Positions 27,073 through 37,025 are shown, numbered from the stretch's first letter. The stretch is 64,000 nt of DNA from Candidatus Gastranaerophilales bacterium (GCA_900766355.1 CAAFVD010000077.1:93573-157572), one strand, 5' to 3'. The notes: a model not told the origin generated them from the letters alone. Made by a program: numbers and translations.

Positions 27073-29127
27073 TTGATTTCTAATTCTACAACAGTAAGTA
27101 TCAATAATAATCGTGTAAAAAACACTAATAATAAACAAAATCAAAACAATCCAAAGTTCAAAGGCTTTGGTGGTGCTATTATGAATGGCGCAGGTTGGGC
27201 TATGAATAGTATTGAAAACGGTGGTTTTGTTGCGTCTTTCCTTATACAAGATACTCTTGGCATGACAGTTCCAAGAACTCGAGAAGGGCTATATCGAGAT
27301 AGAGATAAGAAAAATCTTAAATTCAAAGACATGAATTTTAAAGAAGCTGGCGAAGTTTTCATCAGAGAATTCTTATCTGGACCTCTAATGATGTTCACAC
27401 CATTTATTGTATTTGCTTTGACAAAGAAATTTATTGGCAAATCTACTTTCACAAACACTGGTTTATTGAAAAAAATGGGTAAAAACTTTACAGAGGTAGT
27501 AAAAAATAAAGCTTCTGGGGAATCTGTAAAAGGCTTGAAAGAAAAATTCTATCGCAAATCTATAAAAGACATGGTTTCTCATACTACTCCTGAAGCTTCT
27601 GCACAAAAAACTAATGATGCAGTTAACACGATTTACGGTCATGTAAGTAAACTTGATAGTTTAGAAGCAAAAGTTAAAACTGCAAAAGGTCTATCTTTCA
27701 AAGATAAATTCTTAAACATTTTCCGTAAAAAATCTAACAAAGTTGTTTCTGAAAAACAAAAAATACAAAATGAAATTGCAAATACGAAATCAAATATTGC
27801 TAATGAATTTAACAATTTCCACGCAGAAAATTCAAATAATTTACAATATGCTAACAAAGTAAAATTAGATAATGAAACTTATAACTCAGAAAATGCTATT
27901 ACTGCAATGAGAAGTTATGCTTCTGACATTCTTAAAAACAAGAAAGCTGAAGATATTACTGAACAAACTACCAAACAGTTTGAAAAAACTTCTATGGCTA
28001 AACGAATCTTCTCTACTGTTGTTGCTTCTTTAGCTACTATTGGTTCAACATCAATTGTTCCTTCTCTATATGCAATTTTAAACCCAGTTCCACCGAGTGC
28101 ATTAGATAACTCTTGTGATAATCCTACTCATAAACATAACGAAAATGTGACACCAAAAGTGGCACAACCTCAACAACAACCTGCTAACAAAAATGGTAAT
28201 GTTCAATTTAAAGGTAATATTTTAAAACAATTACAATTTGATGGTAATCAATTAACACCTATGCTAATGACAACCTTAGCTGCAGGTGGACTTGTTGCAC
28301 CAAGAATAAATACAGCAATAAAACGTGCGCCTATAGACAAAGAAACTGGTAAAAAAGATCTTATAGAAGTTCCAGAAATTCTAACAAGAGACATAACTTC
28401 TACAGTAGCAGTAACATGCGGAGTTCCAATTCTTACAAAAGCAATGGTTAATTTGTATGAAAAACCTACTGGCTTTGTTCTTACAAATGGTTCTCATAAG
28501 AAAACTTCTATATTCAAGAAAGTTTTAGACACAATCAACCCATTAAGCAGCGTTGGACCATTCAGTAATAAAGATATCAAAGAAATTTACGGTAATGTTG
28601 ATAACAAAGCTAAATTAACAAACTTTGCACAATTTATAGACAAAAACGATGGTAATTTGTTTAAGGTATTCAAAACATTGAAAAATGGAAAATCATCTTT
28701 TGCTGGAACTGTAGCTGATTTTGATGCAATCTCTAAATTAGACAATAAATCTGCAAATGCTAAGATTATGGAAGTTATCGCAAACAACTTTGACGATAAA
28801 AAAGTTAAAACCTTAATGGAGGCTGCAAAATCTGGAAAACCTAATGGAATGTTAAAACGTGCAAGAGGTTTGAACTCATTACCTAGATTTGTGAACACAT
28901 TGATTCTTGTTCCTTCATTCCTTGGTATCATTCTTCCTAAAATAGTTTATGGTATCACTGCTAAGAACCGTAAAAAAGCAGAAATGGCAAAAACACCAAA
29001 AGGAATCAATGAACTTGAAACACCAATCAACAATACACCATTAATAATTCAAAATGCAAAAAAATCCTCTAAGACATTTGGACAAACAAAAACTTTTGAT
29101 AAATTAAAACAACATAATAACAAATAA
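27073..29127 (+). CDS. FKG-motif multi-segment membrane protein
   Basis: 684 residues, unrecognised. A TTG start is indicated (GGGAAGGTAAGTT upstream, and no ATG nearby in frame). Asn/Gln-rich N-terminus with QNNPKFKGFGG (F29), then hydrophobic stretches FIREFLSGPLMMFTPFIVFAL (about 95-115), a coiled-coil-like central region (about 190-270), ILNP-containing segment near 340, a second Asn/Gln linker ending NVQFKGN (near 380), and further hydrophobic parts (MLMTTLAAGGLVAPRINTAI; FVNTLILVPSFLGIILPKIV). The repeated motif before each half suggests two fused modules. Related in style to the protein at 16502. The gene below may be co-transcribed. Confidence 0.75.
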   Translation: MISNSTTVSINNNRVKNTNNKQNQNNPKFKGFGGAIMNGAGWAMNSIENGGFVASFLIQDTLGMTVPRTREGLYRDRDKKNLKFKDMNFKEAGEVFIREFLSGPLMMFTPFIVFALTKKFIGKSTFTNTGLLKKMGKNFTEVVKNKASGESVKGLKEKFYRKSIKDMVSHTTPEASAQKTNDAVNTIYGHVSKLDSLEAKVKTAKGLSFKDKFLNIFRKKSNKVVSEKQKIQNEIANTKSNIANEFNNFHAENSNNLQYANKVKLDNETYNSENAITAMRSYASDILKNKKAEDITEQTTKQFEKTSMAKRIFSTVVASLATIGSTSIVPSLYAILNPVPPSALDNSCDNPTHKHNENVTPKVAQPQQQPANKNGNVQFKGNILKQLQFDGNQLTPMLMTTLAAGGLVAPRINTAIKRAPIDKETGKKDLIEVPEILTRDITSTVAVTCGVPILTKAMVNLYEKPTGFVLTNGSHKKTSIFKKVLDTINPLSSVGPFSNKDIKEIYGNVDNKAKLTNFAQFIDKNDGNLFKVFKTLKNGKSSFAGTVADFDAISKLDNKSANAKIMEVIANNFDDKKVKTLMEAAKSGKPNGMLKRARGLNSLPRFVNTLILVPSFLGIILPKIVYGITAKNRKKAEMAKTPKGINELETPINNTPLIIQNAKKSSKTFGQTKTFDKLKQHNNK

Positions 29128-29161
29128 AAATAACTATTTGCAAAATTAGGAGAAGTATAAA

Positions 29162-29980
29162 ATGATTACATTAAGAAACAACTATTCAAATCTTCTACAA
29201 TTCAAAAGCAACCAATCTGCTAAAAAGAGAAATGAAGATAAACAACCAACAGAACACAAAGTTAGACATTCCCTAAACAACAAATATTCAACAGGAGTAA
29301 TTGCAACCACAGCATTTATTGCTGGACTTGGTACTGGTAAATTAATTGAACCAACTGACAGTATGGCAAAAACAAAAACTGAAATATATGCACCTAATTT
29401 ATCTTCAAAAGAAAATTCGACATCAAAAGATATAAGTTGGGAAGATGCAACTGCTCAACAAAAACGCCCTCAACAAAAGAAACCTACAACAACACAAAAA
29501 AATAGACCTGCAAGTTCAGAAATTTGGTATTACACTAAACGTGGAACAGTAACAGGAGATGACGGTAAACGATATACTGAAATAAAAGAATATGGAGTAC
29601 ACGAACAACAAGATTTAATCTCAAGAACTCTGAAAGATGCAAATGGAAAAGTTGTTCAAAAAGACGAATTCAACGACTTTATTACAATACCTTTAGATGA
29701 AAAGACTACTCTTGAAAACGGTAGATTATATCAACATAAAAAATGCGAAGGTTTCAATTATAATCTTAAGACACCAACAAAAAGTTCTATAAAAGTTGAA
29801 CATGATGATGGCTCTACAGACACGTATGATGTAAATTATGTGGTTAACATGTCTCTAAATGATGCAAAACATACACCACCAACAAAAAGACAAAACAACA
29901 ATAACAATAATAATAACAATAATAAACAAGATATCGATATTGAAAAATTATATTATGAAGGTTTATTTGGAAATAATTAA
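29162..29980 (+). CDS. FKS-motif protein with one hydrophobic segment
   Basis: 272 residues. N-terminus MITLRNNYSNLLQFKSNQSA carries the start motif (F14). A short hydrophobic stretch (GVIATTAFIAGLGTGKL, about 44-60) may be a membrane anchor. A Gln/Lys/Pro linker is followed by a probable beta domain (IWYYTKRGTVTGDDGKRY, TLKDANGKVVQKDEF) resembling pieces of the giant protein. A run of ten Asn lies near the C-terminus. 34 bases after the preceding gene with a good GGAGAAG site; the pair ends in a terminator. Confidence 0.7.
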   Translation: MITLRNNYSNLLQFKSNQSAKKRNEDKQPTEHKVRHSLNNKYSTGVIATTAFIAGLGTGKLIEPTDSMAKTKTEIYAPNLSSKENSTSKDISWEDATAQQKRPQQKKPTTTQKNRPASSEIWYYTKRGTVTGDDGKRYTEIKEYGVHEQQDLISRTLKDANGKVVQKDEFNDFITIPLDEKTTLENGRLYQHKKCEGFNYNLKTPTKSSIKVEHDDGSTDTYDVNYVVNMSLNDAKHTPPTKRQNNNNNNNNNNKQDIDIEKLYYEGLFGNN

Positions 29981-29982
29981 CC

Positions 29983-30014
29983 AAAAAGATTACCATTAAA
30001 ATGGTAATCTTTTT
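29983..30014 (+). terminator. Terminator after the FKS-motif gene
   Basis: AAAAAGATTACCAT pairs with ATGGTAATCTTTTT, loop TAAA, T-run extending to 30017. Confidence 0.85.
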
Positions 30015-30133
30015 TTATTAGTTGTTTTATAAATGTTACAATTGTAACAATATGTTATGTTTATGAAATTACGACTTTTCTTTTTACTTTATATACATGT
30101 TCGATGTAAAAAGATAAAGAGAGTTAACTTAAG

Positions 30134-30457
30134 ATGGCAATTTCAACGGTACAACTTTATGTAGCCTTCTCAAAACTGTTCAAAACGGTTGAACCTAGTA
30201 AAGAACAGGTAATGCAGTTTGGGGTTACTGAAGCTGACTTTGATTCTGTCGACCAAGATAAAAACGAATATCTTGATATAGATGAAGCTCTACAAAGTAC
30301 ATCTATTAGCGAATTATTATATTCTGATATGGTTTCTGCTTATGGTTCGGGTGAAGCAGAACAAGCTCAAAAGAAATTATCTAAAAAACAAGATAGAACA
30401 GCTATGGTTGAAGGCATAGACCCAACTGTATCAACTGGCAACAATCCGTTTATTTAA
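30134..30457 (+). CDS. Small EF-hand-like protein
   Basis: 107 residues. Near residues 36-50 it has one canonical EF-hand-type loop, DQDKNEYLDIDE (acidic or amide side chains at loop positions 1, 3, 5, 9 and 12), preceded by the helix EADFDSV and followed by EALQST. Such loops bind calcium. No signal peptide is visible. There is no obvious ribosome binding site apart from weak AGAGAG. The 3' end overlaps the convergent GlmS-like gene by 8 bases. Confidence 0.65.
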   Translation: MAISTVQLYVAFSKLFKTVEPSKEQVMQFGVTEADFDSVDQDKNEYLDIDEALQSTSISELLYSDMVSAYGSGEAEQAQKKLSKKQDRTAMVEGIDPTVSTGNNPFI

Positions 30458-31526
30458 CAACCTTCTTTAAACCTTTTGGTTTATCTATATTTCTATGTAA
30501 TTTTCTGGCTATTTCAAGAGCCAAAAGCTGAATTATAATTACATTAGAAAACATTTGTAATATCTCGTTTTCGCAGTTTATACTGATATTAAAATTAGAT
30601 ATTATTTTGTCGTTATGTTTACCTATAATGAACATCGCAGGATTATAATTTTTTCTAATCTTTTCCAAATTTGATACTGCAGAAGTTGAAATATCATTAA
30701 CCGAAATATAAACAAGCGCAGATTTATTATTCAAAACTGCAACATGCCCGTGCATAAACTCACCTAAATAAGTTGCATTAATATTCATATAAGATGTTTC
30801 TTTAATTTTTAAAGCTGCTTCTTTAGCTATAGAATAAGAAATTCCATCAGCAGTTATAACTACACACTTTTGCTTATACAACAATCTTGCAAGATGTTTT
30901 ATTTTTGGTCTTAATTCAAAAGTTGTTTTCATTACTTCTGGCAACTTATCCAAAGACGCAAGATATTCATCAATATTTCTTCCTTTATGTTTAGAAAGTT
31001 TTAGAGCTACAATCAATACACAAAGCATCTGTGCTGTAAAAGATTTTGTTGCAGCTATTGAATTTTCTACGCCTGCAGAACAGTCTATCTTGTATTTGGT
31101 CATGTCCCAAATAGTTGATTCTTGCCTGTTTGTTATACAAAGTGTGTCCAAATAGTATTTTGAACCATCATTATCAATAAATCCCTCGTTTACTCTTTCT
31201 AGAGCTTTAAGAGTATCTGTTGTTTCCCCTGATTGAGTAATGAATATGTACAATGTGTCTCTATCGTGAGGTACAACTTTCTTTAGATTAAATTCACTTG
31301 AATAAATTGCACGAGCCTCAACTCCTGCAATTTCACCCAACAAATCTGCAGAAAATCTTGCACAGTGATATGAAGAACCACTTGCTACAATAACAATTTT
31401 CTCAATATTTTCAGGCAGGTCAAACTCTGTATTGTTATATTTATGGATAAGCCCTTCTATTACAGAGGGCTGTTCCATTATTTCTGATTCCATTGAACAT
31501 TTTTTCTTCTTCTTAAAGAATAACAT
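30450..31526 (-). CDS. SIS-domain sugar isomerase, GlmS isomerase domain only
   Basis: 358 residues matching the C-terminal half of glucosamine-6-phosphate synthase. It has two SIS domains: VIVASGSSYHCARFSADLL and SQSGET-like TQSGETTDTL in the first, and VENSIAATKSFTAQ and KIKETSYMNINATYLGEFMHG in the second. A C-terminal DKPKGLKKVVK parallels the GlmS tail with its catalytic Lys. The glutaminase domain (N-terminal Cys) is absent; instead there is a short Lys-rich start. It could work as an amino-sugar phosphate isomerase/deaminase (GlmD, AgaS or FrlB-like) or as a synthase using free ammonia. Downstream of gatB on the same strand, 19 bases apart. Confidence 0.8.
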   Translation of the reverse strand: MLFFKKKKKCSMESEIMEQPSVIEGLIHKYNNTEFDLPENIEKIVIVASGSSYHCARFSADLLGEIAGVEARAIYSSEFNLKKVVPHDRDTLYIFITQSGETTDTLKALERVNEGFIDNDGSKYYLDTLCITNRQESTIWDMTKYKIDCSAGVENSIAATKSFTAQMLCVLIVALKLSKHKGRNIDEYLASLDKLPEVMKTTFELRPKIKHLARLLYKQKCVVITADGISYSIAKEAALKIKETSYMNINATYLGEFMHGHVAVLNNKSALVYISVNDISTSAVSNLEKIRKNYNPAMFIIGKHNDKIISNFNISINCENEILQMFSNVIIIQLLALEIARKLHRNIDKPKGLKKVVK

Positions 31527-31545
31527 TATGAATAACCTTTCTATA

Positions 31546-32991
31546 CTAATCGTTTAATAATTCTAACAAAATTTCATTAACTGTTTTAGGGTTAGCACGA
31601 CCTTTTGTAGCCTTCATAATTTGTCCAACAAAGAAACCTAAAATATTTGTTTTTCCTGATTTATATTGTTCTACTTGATTAGGATTATTTGCAACAACTT
31701 CTTCTACCATTTTTCTTATTGCATCAACATCTGTTATTTGACTCAAGCCTTTTTTCTCAACGATAGCAGAAGCCTTTTCTCCTGTTTGAAGCATATCAAT
31801 AAGAATTTGTTTACCAATATTGTTAGATATTGTTCCTTTTTCAATCAAACCTATAAGTTCTACAAGATTTTCAGGTGTTAATTTTGTATCAGTAATTTCG
31901 ATATGATTTTCTTTTAAGTAAGCTGCAATTTCACCCATCATAAAGTTTACTGCGATTTTTGCATTTCCACCAAGTTCTAAAACTTTATCAAAGAATAATG
32001 CAGATTGCATTTGTTCAACAATAACAGATGCATCATATTCACTCAAACCTAAATCCATATAACGCTGACGTTTTTGACTAGGTAATTCAGGTAAAGTTTT
32101 TCTAACTTCCTCTACCCACTCTCTAGATATTGATAAAGGCATCAAATCTGGTTCTGGGAAGTATCTGTAATCATGAGCATCTTCTTTACCTCTCATAGAA
32201 CGTGTTTCACCAGCATTATCGTCCCAAAGTCTTGTTTCTTGAATAACTTCTTCACCGTCTTCAACAAGTTCAATTTGTCTATCAATTTCATATTCAATAG
32301 CTCTTTGCAAAGCTCTGAAACTATTTACGTTTTTAATTTCAGCACGAGTACCGAATTCTTTTGAACCTTTTGGCATAATAGAAATGTTAGCATCACATCT
32401 CATTGAACCTTCTTCTAAGTTACCGTCACAAACACCGATATATCTTACAATGTTTCTAAGTTCTTCCATATAGTTTTTAGCTTCTTCTGAACTTCTCATA
32501 TCTGGTTCAGAAACAATTTCTAATAATGGAGTTCCTGCTCTGTTCAAGTCAACAAGTGAATATGTTGAACCGGCAATCCCTGCTGAACCTACGTGAACTA
32601 ATTTTCCAGCATCTTCTTCAAGGTGAGCCCTTGTAATACCGATTCTTTTACCATTGATATCTAGATGTCCATTTAAACAAATTGGTTCATCATATTGAGA
32701 TATTTGATAACCTTTTGGAAGATCTGGATAAAAATATTGTTTTCTATCAAATTTACATCTTTCTGGAATATCACAGTTTAATGCAAGCCCTAATTTTATA
32801 CCCATGTTTACACATTCTTTATTTAAAACAGGCAAAACACCAGGCATACCTAACGTAATCGGACTGATTTGTGAATTTTGTTCATTACCAAATTCCGTGC
32901 TATCTGGCGCAAATATTTTAGACTTTGTTTTTAATTGTGCGTGAACTTCTAAACCAATTACGACTTCGTACTTATCTCTTAAATCTTCCAT
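31546..32991 (-). CDS. gatB: Asp-tRNA(Asn)/Glu-tRNA(Gln) amidotransferase subunit B
   Basis: tRNA-binding and kinase subunit of the GatCAB complex, which converts misacylated Glu-tRNA-Gln or Asp-tRNA-Asn. 481 residues is normal. The N-terminus VVIGLEVHAQLKTKSKIF, the DLPKGYQISQYDEPIC segment, GITRAHLEEDAGKL and DLNRAGTPLLEIVSEPDMRS are diagnostic; the C-terminal YqeY-like domain ends with KTNILGFFVGQIMK. AGAGGT precedes the ATG. gatA and gatC are not adjacent, which is common outside operon-type genomes. Confidence 0.97.
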   Translation of the reverse strand: MEDLRDKYEVVIGLEVHAQLKTKSKIFAPDSTEFGNEQNSQISPITLGMPGVLPVLNKECVNMGIKLGLALNCDIPERCKFDRKQYFYPDLPKGYQISQYDEPICLNGHLDINGKRIGITRAHLEEDAGKLVHVGSAGIAGSTYSLVDLNRAGTPLLEIVSEPDMRSSEEAKNYMEELRNIVRYIGVCDGNLEEGSMRCDANISIMPKGSKEFGTRAEIKNVNSFRALQRAIEYEIDRQIELVEDGEEVIQETRLWDDNAGETRSMRGKEDAHDYRYFPEPDLMPLSISREWVEEVRKTLPELPSQKRQRYMDLGLSEYDASVIVEQMQSALFFDKVLELGGNAKIAVNFMMGEIAAYLKENHIEITDTKLTPENLVELIGLIEKGTISNNIGKQILIDMLQTGEKASAIVEKKGLSQITDVDAIRKMVEEVVANNPNQVEQYKSGKTNILGFFVGQIMKATKGRANPKTVNEILLELLND

Positions 32992-33135
32992 TGTTACCTC
33001 TTCTAATACTTAACTATTCAATGAAATTATTTTAGCACAAATATGAACAAGACAGTTATATCTTTGACTAAATTAACAAAACTTTTAATATCAAGTTTTT
33101 TATGATAAAATATCATCATAAAATAGGAGTTTCAT

Positions 33136-34083
33136 ATGCTTACAATAGACAGAAATAACAAACACTCAGTTAGAGAAGCTTTTGGTAAAGCTCTTGTAGA
33201 CGTTGGACAATTAAACAAAGATGTAGTTGTACTTGATGCAGACTTGTCTTGTTCTACACAAACAAAAATCTTTGCAAAAGAATTTCCAGACAGATTCTTT
33301 AATGTCGGTATCGCTGAACAAGATTTAGTTACAACTGCTGCAGGGTTAGCAACAGTAGGAAAAATCCCTTTTGCAGCTGCTTTTGCTGTATTTATTACAG
33401 GTAGAAGTTATGACCAAATAAGAAACACTATATGCTATTCCGGTCTAAATGTTAAACTTGTTGGTACACATGGTGGTATTACTGTTGGCGAAGATGGTGC
33501 AACACACCAAGCATTGGAAGATATCTCTCTTATGTCAAACCTTCCAAACATGACCGTTATTGTACCTTCTGACAGACATGAAATTAATGCAGTTATCAAA
33601 TTTGCATCTGAATTTGATGGACCTGTATATATTAGAATTCCAAGAGCAAACTTGCCTGATGTTTTTGATGAAAATTACAAGTTTGATTTACACAAAGCTC
33701 AAGTTCTAAAAGAAGGAAAAGACTTAACAATAGTTACTAATGGTGAAACCCTTCAAGAAGTTATAGAAGCCGTAGACGAACTTGCAAAACAAGGTATTGA
33801 TGCAGAGGTTATAAATGCTCCTGTCGTAAAACCTTTTGATATTAATACAGTTTTAAAATCTGCAGAAAAAACTAACCTTGTAGTAACTGTAGAAAACCAT
33901 TCTATCAGAGGTGGCATCGGAAGTATTATATGTGAACAATTGTCTTCTATAAGACCAACAAAAGTAGTTAGACTTGGTACAGATGATGAGTTTGGTCAAA
34001 GCGGAACTTCAAATCAATTACTTGATTGTTATGGTTTAAGTTCTAAAAAAATAGTAGAGAAAATTATAGAGATAAAAAAATAA
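33136..34083 (+). CDS. Transketolase, C-terminal subunit
   Basis: 315 residues, the pyrimidine-binding and C-terminal domains of a split transketolase (or a closely related 1-deoxyxylulose-5-phosphate synthase-like subunit). Seen: NVGIAEQDLVTTAAGLATVG with the catalytic Glu, HGGITVGEDGATHQALED, and a C-terminal domain starting around TNGETLQEVIEAV. It needs a separate N-terminal, TPP-binding half, which is not in the window. GGAG precedes the ATG. It is the first gene of a tight run with ftsE, ftsX, an HDOD protein and a hydrolase. Confidence 0.88.
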   Translation: MLTIDRNNKHSVREAFGKALVDVGQLNKDVVVLDADLSCSTQTKIFAKEFPDRFFNVGIAEQDLVTTAAGLATVGKIPFAAAFAVFITGRSYDQIRNTICYSGLNVKLVGTHGGITVGEDGATHQALEDISLMSNLPNMTVIVPSDRHEINAVIKFASEFDGPVYIRIPRANLPDVFDENYKFDLHKAQVLKEGKDLTIVTNGETLQEVIEAVDELAKQGIDAEVINAPVVKPFDINTVLKSAEKTNLVVTVENHSIRGGIGSIICEQLSSIRPTKVVRLGTDDEFGQSGTSNQLLDCYGLSSKKIVEKIIEIKK

Positions 34084-34758
34084 ATGATTCAATTAAGAGC
34101 CGTAACTAAAAAATATAAAAATAACTATGCTTTAAAAAATGTAAATTTAGATATTATGTCAGGTGAATTTGTTTTTGTAACAGGCGCATCTGGAGCTGGT
34201 AAATCAACCCTTATGAAACTTCTTTACAAAGAAGAAGTTCCAACAAGTGGTACTGTTTTGATTGGAGGTATCAATATTGCTAATCTTCCTTCTCAAAAAG
34301 TTCCTAATTTGAGAAGATGCATGGGTATTGTATTTCAAGATTACAAACTTTTACCAAATATGTCTGTATATGACAACATTGCATATGTTATAAGAACATT
34401 AGGTATGAGTACAAAAGAAATTAGCATGCGTGTTATGGGTGCATTAAAAGTTGTTGGACTTTTAGACAAAATGAAGTCTAAACCTAATGAACTTTCAGGT
34501 GGTGAACAACAAAGAGTAAGTATTGCTCGAGCCATCGTAAATGGCCCTCCTCTTTTGATAGCAGACGAGCCTACAGGTAATCTTGACCCAAAAAATTCAC
34601 TAGAAGTTATGCAAATTTTGGATCAAATTAATCAAAGAGGAATTACGGTTATTGTTTCAACCCACGATAGAACAATGGTAGATTACTTTAGAAAACGTGT
34701 ATTGACTCTTGATAATGGTGAAATAATACGTGACGTACAGGCAGGTACTTATGAGTGA
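34084..34758 (+). CDS. ftsE: Cell division ATP-binding protein FtsE
   Basis: ABC ATPase of the FtsEX complex, which couples septation to peptidoglycan hydrolases. Walker [10 protein letters not shown] (near residue 40), Q-loop in [16 protein letters not shown], signature [15 protein letters not shown], Walker [14 protein letters not shown] and switch His in VIVSTHD. 224 residues, normal. It starts immediately at the stop of the transketolase gene and overlaps ftsX by 8 bases. Confidence 0.96.
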   Translation: MIQLRAVTKKYKNNYALKNVNLDIMSGEFVFVTGASGAGKSTLMKLLYKEEVPTSGTVLIGGINIANLPSQKVPNLRRCMGIVFQDYKLLPNMSVYDNIAYVIRTLGMSTKEISMRVMGALKVVGLLDKMKSKPNELSGGEQQRVSIARAIVNGPPLLIADEPTGNLDPKNSLEVMQILDQINQRGITVIVSTHDRTMVDYFRKRVLTLDNGEIIRDVQAGTYE

Positions 34759-35659
34759 TAGTAAACAAAGGATAAAAAGACAAGTAAAACAACATATTCC
34801 TAAAGATTGGTTATGCGATTTGAGAATTGCATACCGTATCACAATGGAAGCTTTTAATGATATTAGACGTACTGGTATAATGAATTTAGTAATCATTACT
34901 ACAATGGCTGCTATATTAACTATTTTTGGTGCATTATTCAGAACGACATTATCTATGACTCAATTTGCAAATGAACTTGGAAATGTATTAGAAATATCAG
35001 TTTTTCTAAAAGATGGAACAAAACCTAGTGCAGTGTCTGATAAAATCCTAAAAATACAACACGTATCAAAGGTTAAAATTATTCCAAAAGAAGTTTCATG
35101 GAGAAATTTAAGAAAAGAAATAGATTTACCAAATATAACAAACCCTCTACCTAATACACTCCACGTTAAAGTTGATAAGCCAGAAAACATTACAGATGTA
35201 TTATCTCAAATAAAAAATGTTGGAGAGGTTGAAGATACGGGTTATGCTGATGATTTAGCTAAAAAAATACAATTCATGACGCATATTGTTAATACGGCAA
35301 CAGCTGTTGTGACAATAATTGTTGCAATACTAACAATCATGATAATCAACAACACTATTCAACTTGTAATACAATCTCGAAAAGAAGAAATTGAAATTAT
35401 GCGTTTGATGGGTGTTAGTAATTGGTATATAAAAATACCTCTAGTTATGCAAGGGGCTTTTTATGGATTTGCAGGAGCTTTACTGGCTACAATACCTGTA
35501 AACTTTGTTCAAAACTCACTACAAAACGTGCATAAATTTTTCTTAGTACCATCTCCACCATTCGCTGAAATTTTTGTAATAATAACATTGATTTTCGTTG
35601 GTATATCATTCGGTGCTGGTGGTAGTTTTATATCAATAAAAAAACATTTGCAGGTGTAA
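34751..35659 (+). CDS. ftsX: Cell division protein FtsX
   Basis: Permease-like partner of FtsE. Four membrane helices are visible: near residues 40-65 (MNLVIITTMAAILTIFGALF), 180-205 (AVVTIIVAILTIMIINNTI), 230-255 (LVMQGAFYGFAGALLATIPV) and 270-295 (IFVIITLIFVGISFGAG), with the extracytoplasmic loop (LEISVFLKDGTKPSAVSD) between the first two. The ATG at 34751 overlaps the ftsE stop (ATGAGTGA), a coupling arrangement usual for this pair; an in-frame start at 34730 is less likely. Confidence 0.95.
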   Translation: MSDSKQRIKRQVKQHIPKDWLCDLRIAYRITMEAFNDIRRTGIMNLVIITTMAAILTIFGALFRTTLSMTQFANELGNVLEISVFLKDGTKPSAVSDKILKIQHVSKVKIIPKEVSWRNLRKEIDLPNITNPLPNTLHVKVDKPENITDVLSQIKNVGEVEDTGYADDLAKKIQFMTHIVNTATAVVTIIVAILTIMIINNTIQLVIQSRKEEIEIMRLMGVSNWYIKIPLVMQGAFYGFAGALLATIPVNFVQNSLQNVHKFFLVPSPPFAEIFVIITLIFVGISFGAGGSFISIKKHLQV

Positions 35660-35662
35660 AAT

Positions 35663-36472
35663 ATGGATAATGATAGAACAATCGAACTTATAAATAATTT
35701 AAAAGATATTCCAGCAATGCCTAATATTATAGTTAGAGTATTAAAACTGATGCACTCTGAAACTGCTGGCGCTCCTGAACTTGCATCTGTTATAAAATGT
35801 GATCAAGCTATGTGTACAAAAATGCTTTCTATAATAAATTCAGCATATTATGGTTTTGGAAGACAAATAACATCTATAAATATGGCGATTTCATTATTAG
35901 GCTTACAAAAAACTAAAAATATTGTAGTCACAGTTGCAATGAGTCCACTACTATCATTTAAAGGGGCAAAAAGTCTTTGGGAACACTCTTTACTTACTGC
36001 AGTAGGGTGCGAATATATGTCAGAAAAATATAATTTAATGAATCCTGATGACGCCTTCGTTATGGGCTTTATGCATGATATTGGTAAATTAGTTCTAAAC
36101 TTAATTGATGCAGAACGCTATCAAAGTTTTTTGGCCTCAAAATTACCACCAGATGAAAGAATAGAAGATGAACGTGCTAAATTTGACACAGACCATTCGT
36201 CTACTGGTTCTTTCTTAGCTGTAAGATGGCAGTTACCTGACGTAATAAAAGACGCTATCAGATATCATCACTACCCATTAAAAGCTAAAGAGTTTCAAGG
36301 CCCAATATTAGTTAATCTTGTTAACAATTTAGTGCAAGATAATTTTGAAGAACCTTGGTTTGATAAAGAACTTGCAAAAATGATAAAAATTCAAATTGAA
36401 AATGAAGACGTAATTCCATTACGAAATGAAATTTTAGAACGTGGCAAAATACTAATTAAAGAATTATCATAA
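35663..36472 (+). CDS. HDOD domain protein
   Basis: 269 residues. The HDOD domain (about 15-210) begins DIPAMPNIIVRVLKLMHSE and includes SAYYGFGRQITSINMAISLL and the HD-like motif FMHDIGKLVLNL. HDOD proteins are signalling modules related to HD phosphohydrolases, usually without demonstrated catalysis; many act in stress or motility regulation. It follows ftsX by 3 bases, so it is translated from the same message, but no specific target is indicated. Confidence 0.9.
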   Translation: MDNDRTIELINNLKDIPAMPNIIVRVLKLMHSETAGAPELASVIKCDQAMCTKMLSIINSAYYGFGRQITSINMAISLLGLQKTKNIVVTVAMSPLLSFKGAKSLWEHSLLTAVGCEYMSEKYNLMNPDDAFVMGFMHDIGKLVLNLIDAERYQSFLASKLPPDERIEDERAKFDTDHSSTGSFLAVRWQLPDVIKDAIRYHHYPLKAKEFQGPILVNLVNNLVQDNFEEPWFDKELAKMIKIQIENEDVIPLRNEILERGKILIKELS

Positions 36473-36482
36473 GGAGATTTTT

Positions 36483-37025
36483 ATGTTAGATATAGAAAAT
36501 AGTTTAGTTGTTCTTATAGATATTCAAGAACGACTTGTTGGTATGTTAAACAAGCAAGAACCTGTAGTAAAAGCAACATCAATTTTAGCTAGTGCTTCTA
36601 GTATTATGAATATACCTATGATTATTACAGAACAATATCCCAAAGGTTTGGGTAGTACAATAATGGATATTGCATCTGCTATTGATGAATCTACTCCAAT
36701 AATAGAAAAAACTTCATTTTCAGCAATGTTGACTCCTGAATTCGCTGAAAAAATAAAATCTTTAGGAAAAACGAATATTATTATAGGAGGTATTGAAACT
36801 CATATTTGCGTATACCAAACAGTTTTAGCTCTATTAAACGAAGGTTTTAATGTTGTTGTGGCAAAAGATGCTTGTGCAAGCCGTTCTACAGATTGTTTCA
36901 AAACCGGTATTGAATTAATGAAAGATGCGGGTGCGCAAATTTCTAATGTCGAAACTATTTTGTTTGAATTGTTAAAAGGTTCTAAAAATCCTTACTTCAA
37001 ACCTGTTCAAGCATTGATAAAATAG
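36483..37025 (+). CDS. Isochorismatase-family cysteine hydrolase
   Basis: 180 residues. Catalytic triad positions are recognisable: Asp in VVLIDIQERL (near 13), Lys in IIEKTSFSA (near 77) and Cys in IIGGIETHICVYQT (near 109). The family hydrolyses isochorismate, nicotinamide, or carbamoyl/amide compounds; the substrate cannot be chosen here. AAGGAG precedes the ATG, 10 bases after the HDOD gene. Last gene of the run, followed by two terminators. Confidence 0.88.
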   Translation: MLDIENSLVVLIDIQERLVGMLNKQEPVVKATSILASASSIMNIPMIITEQYPKGLGSTIMDIASAIDESTPIIEKTSFSAMLTPEFAEKIKSLGKTNIIIGGIETHICVYQTVLALLNEGFNVVVAKDACASRSTDCFKTGIELMKDAGAQISNVETILFELLKGSKNPYFKPVQALIK

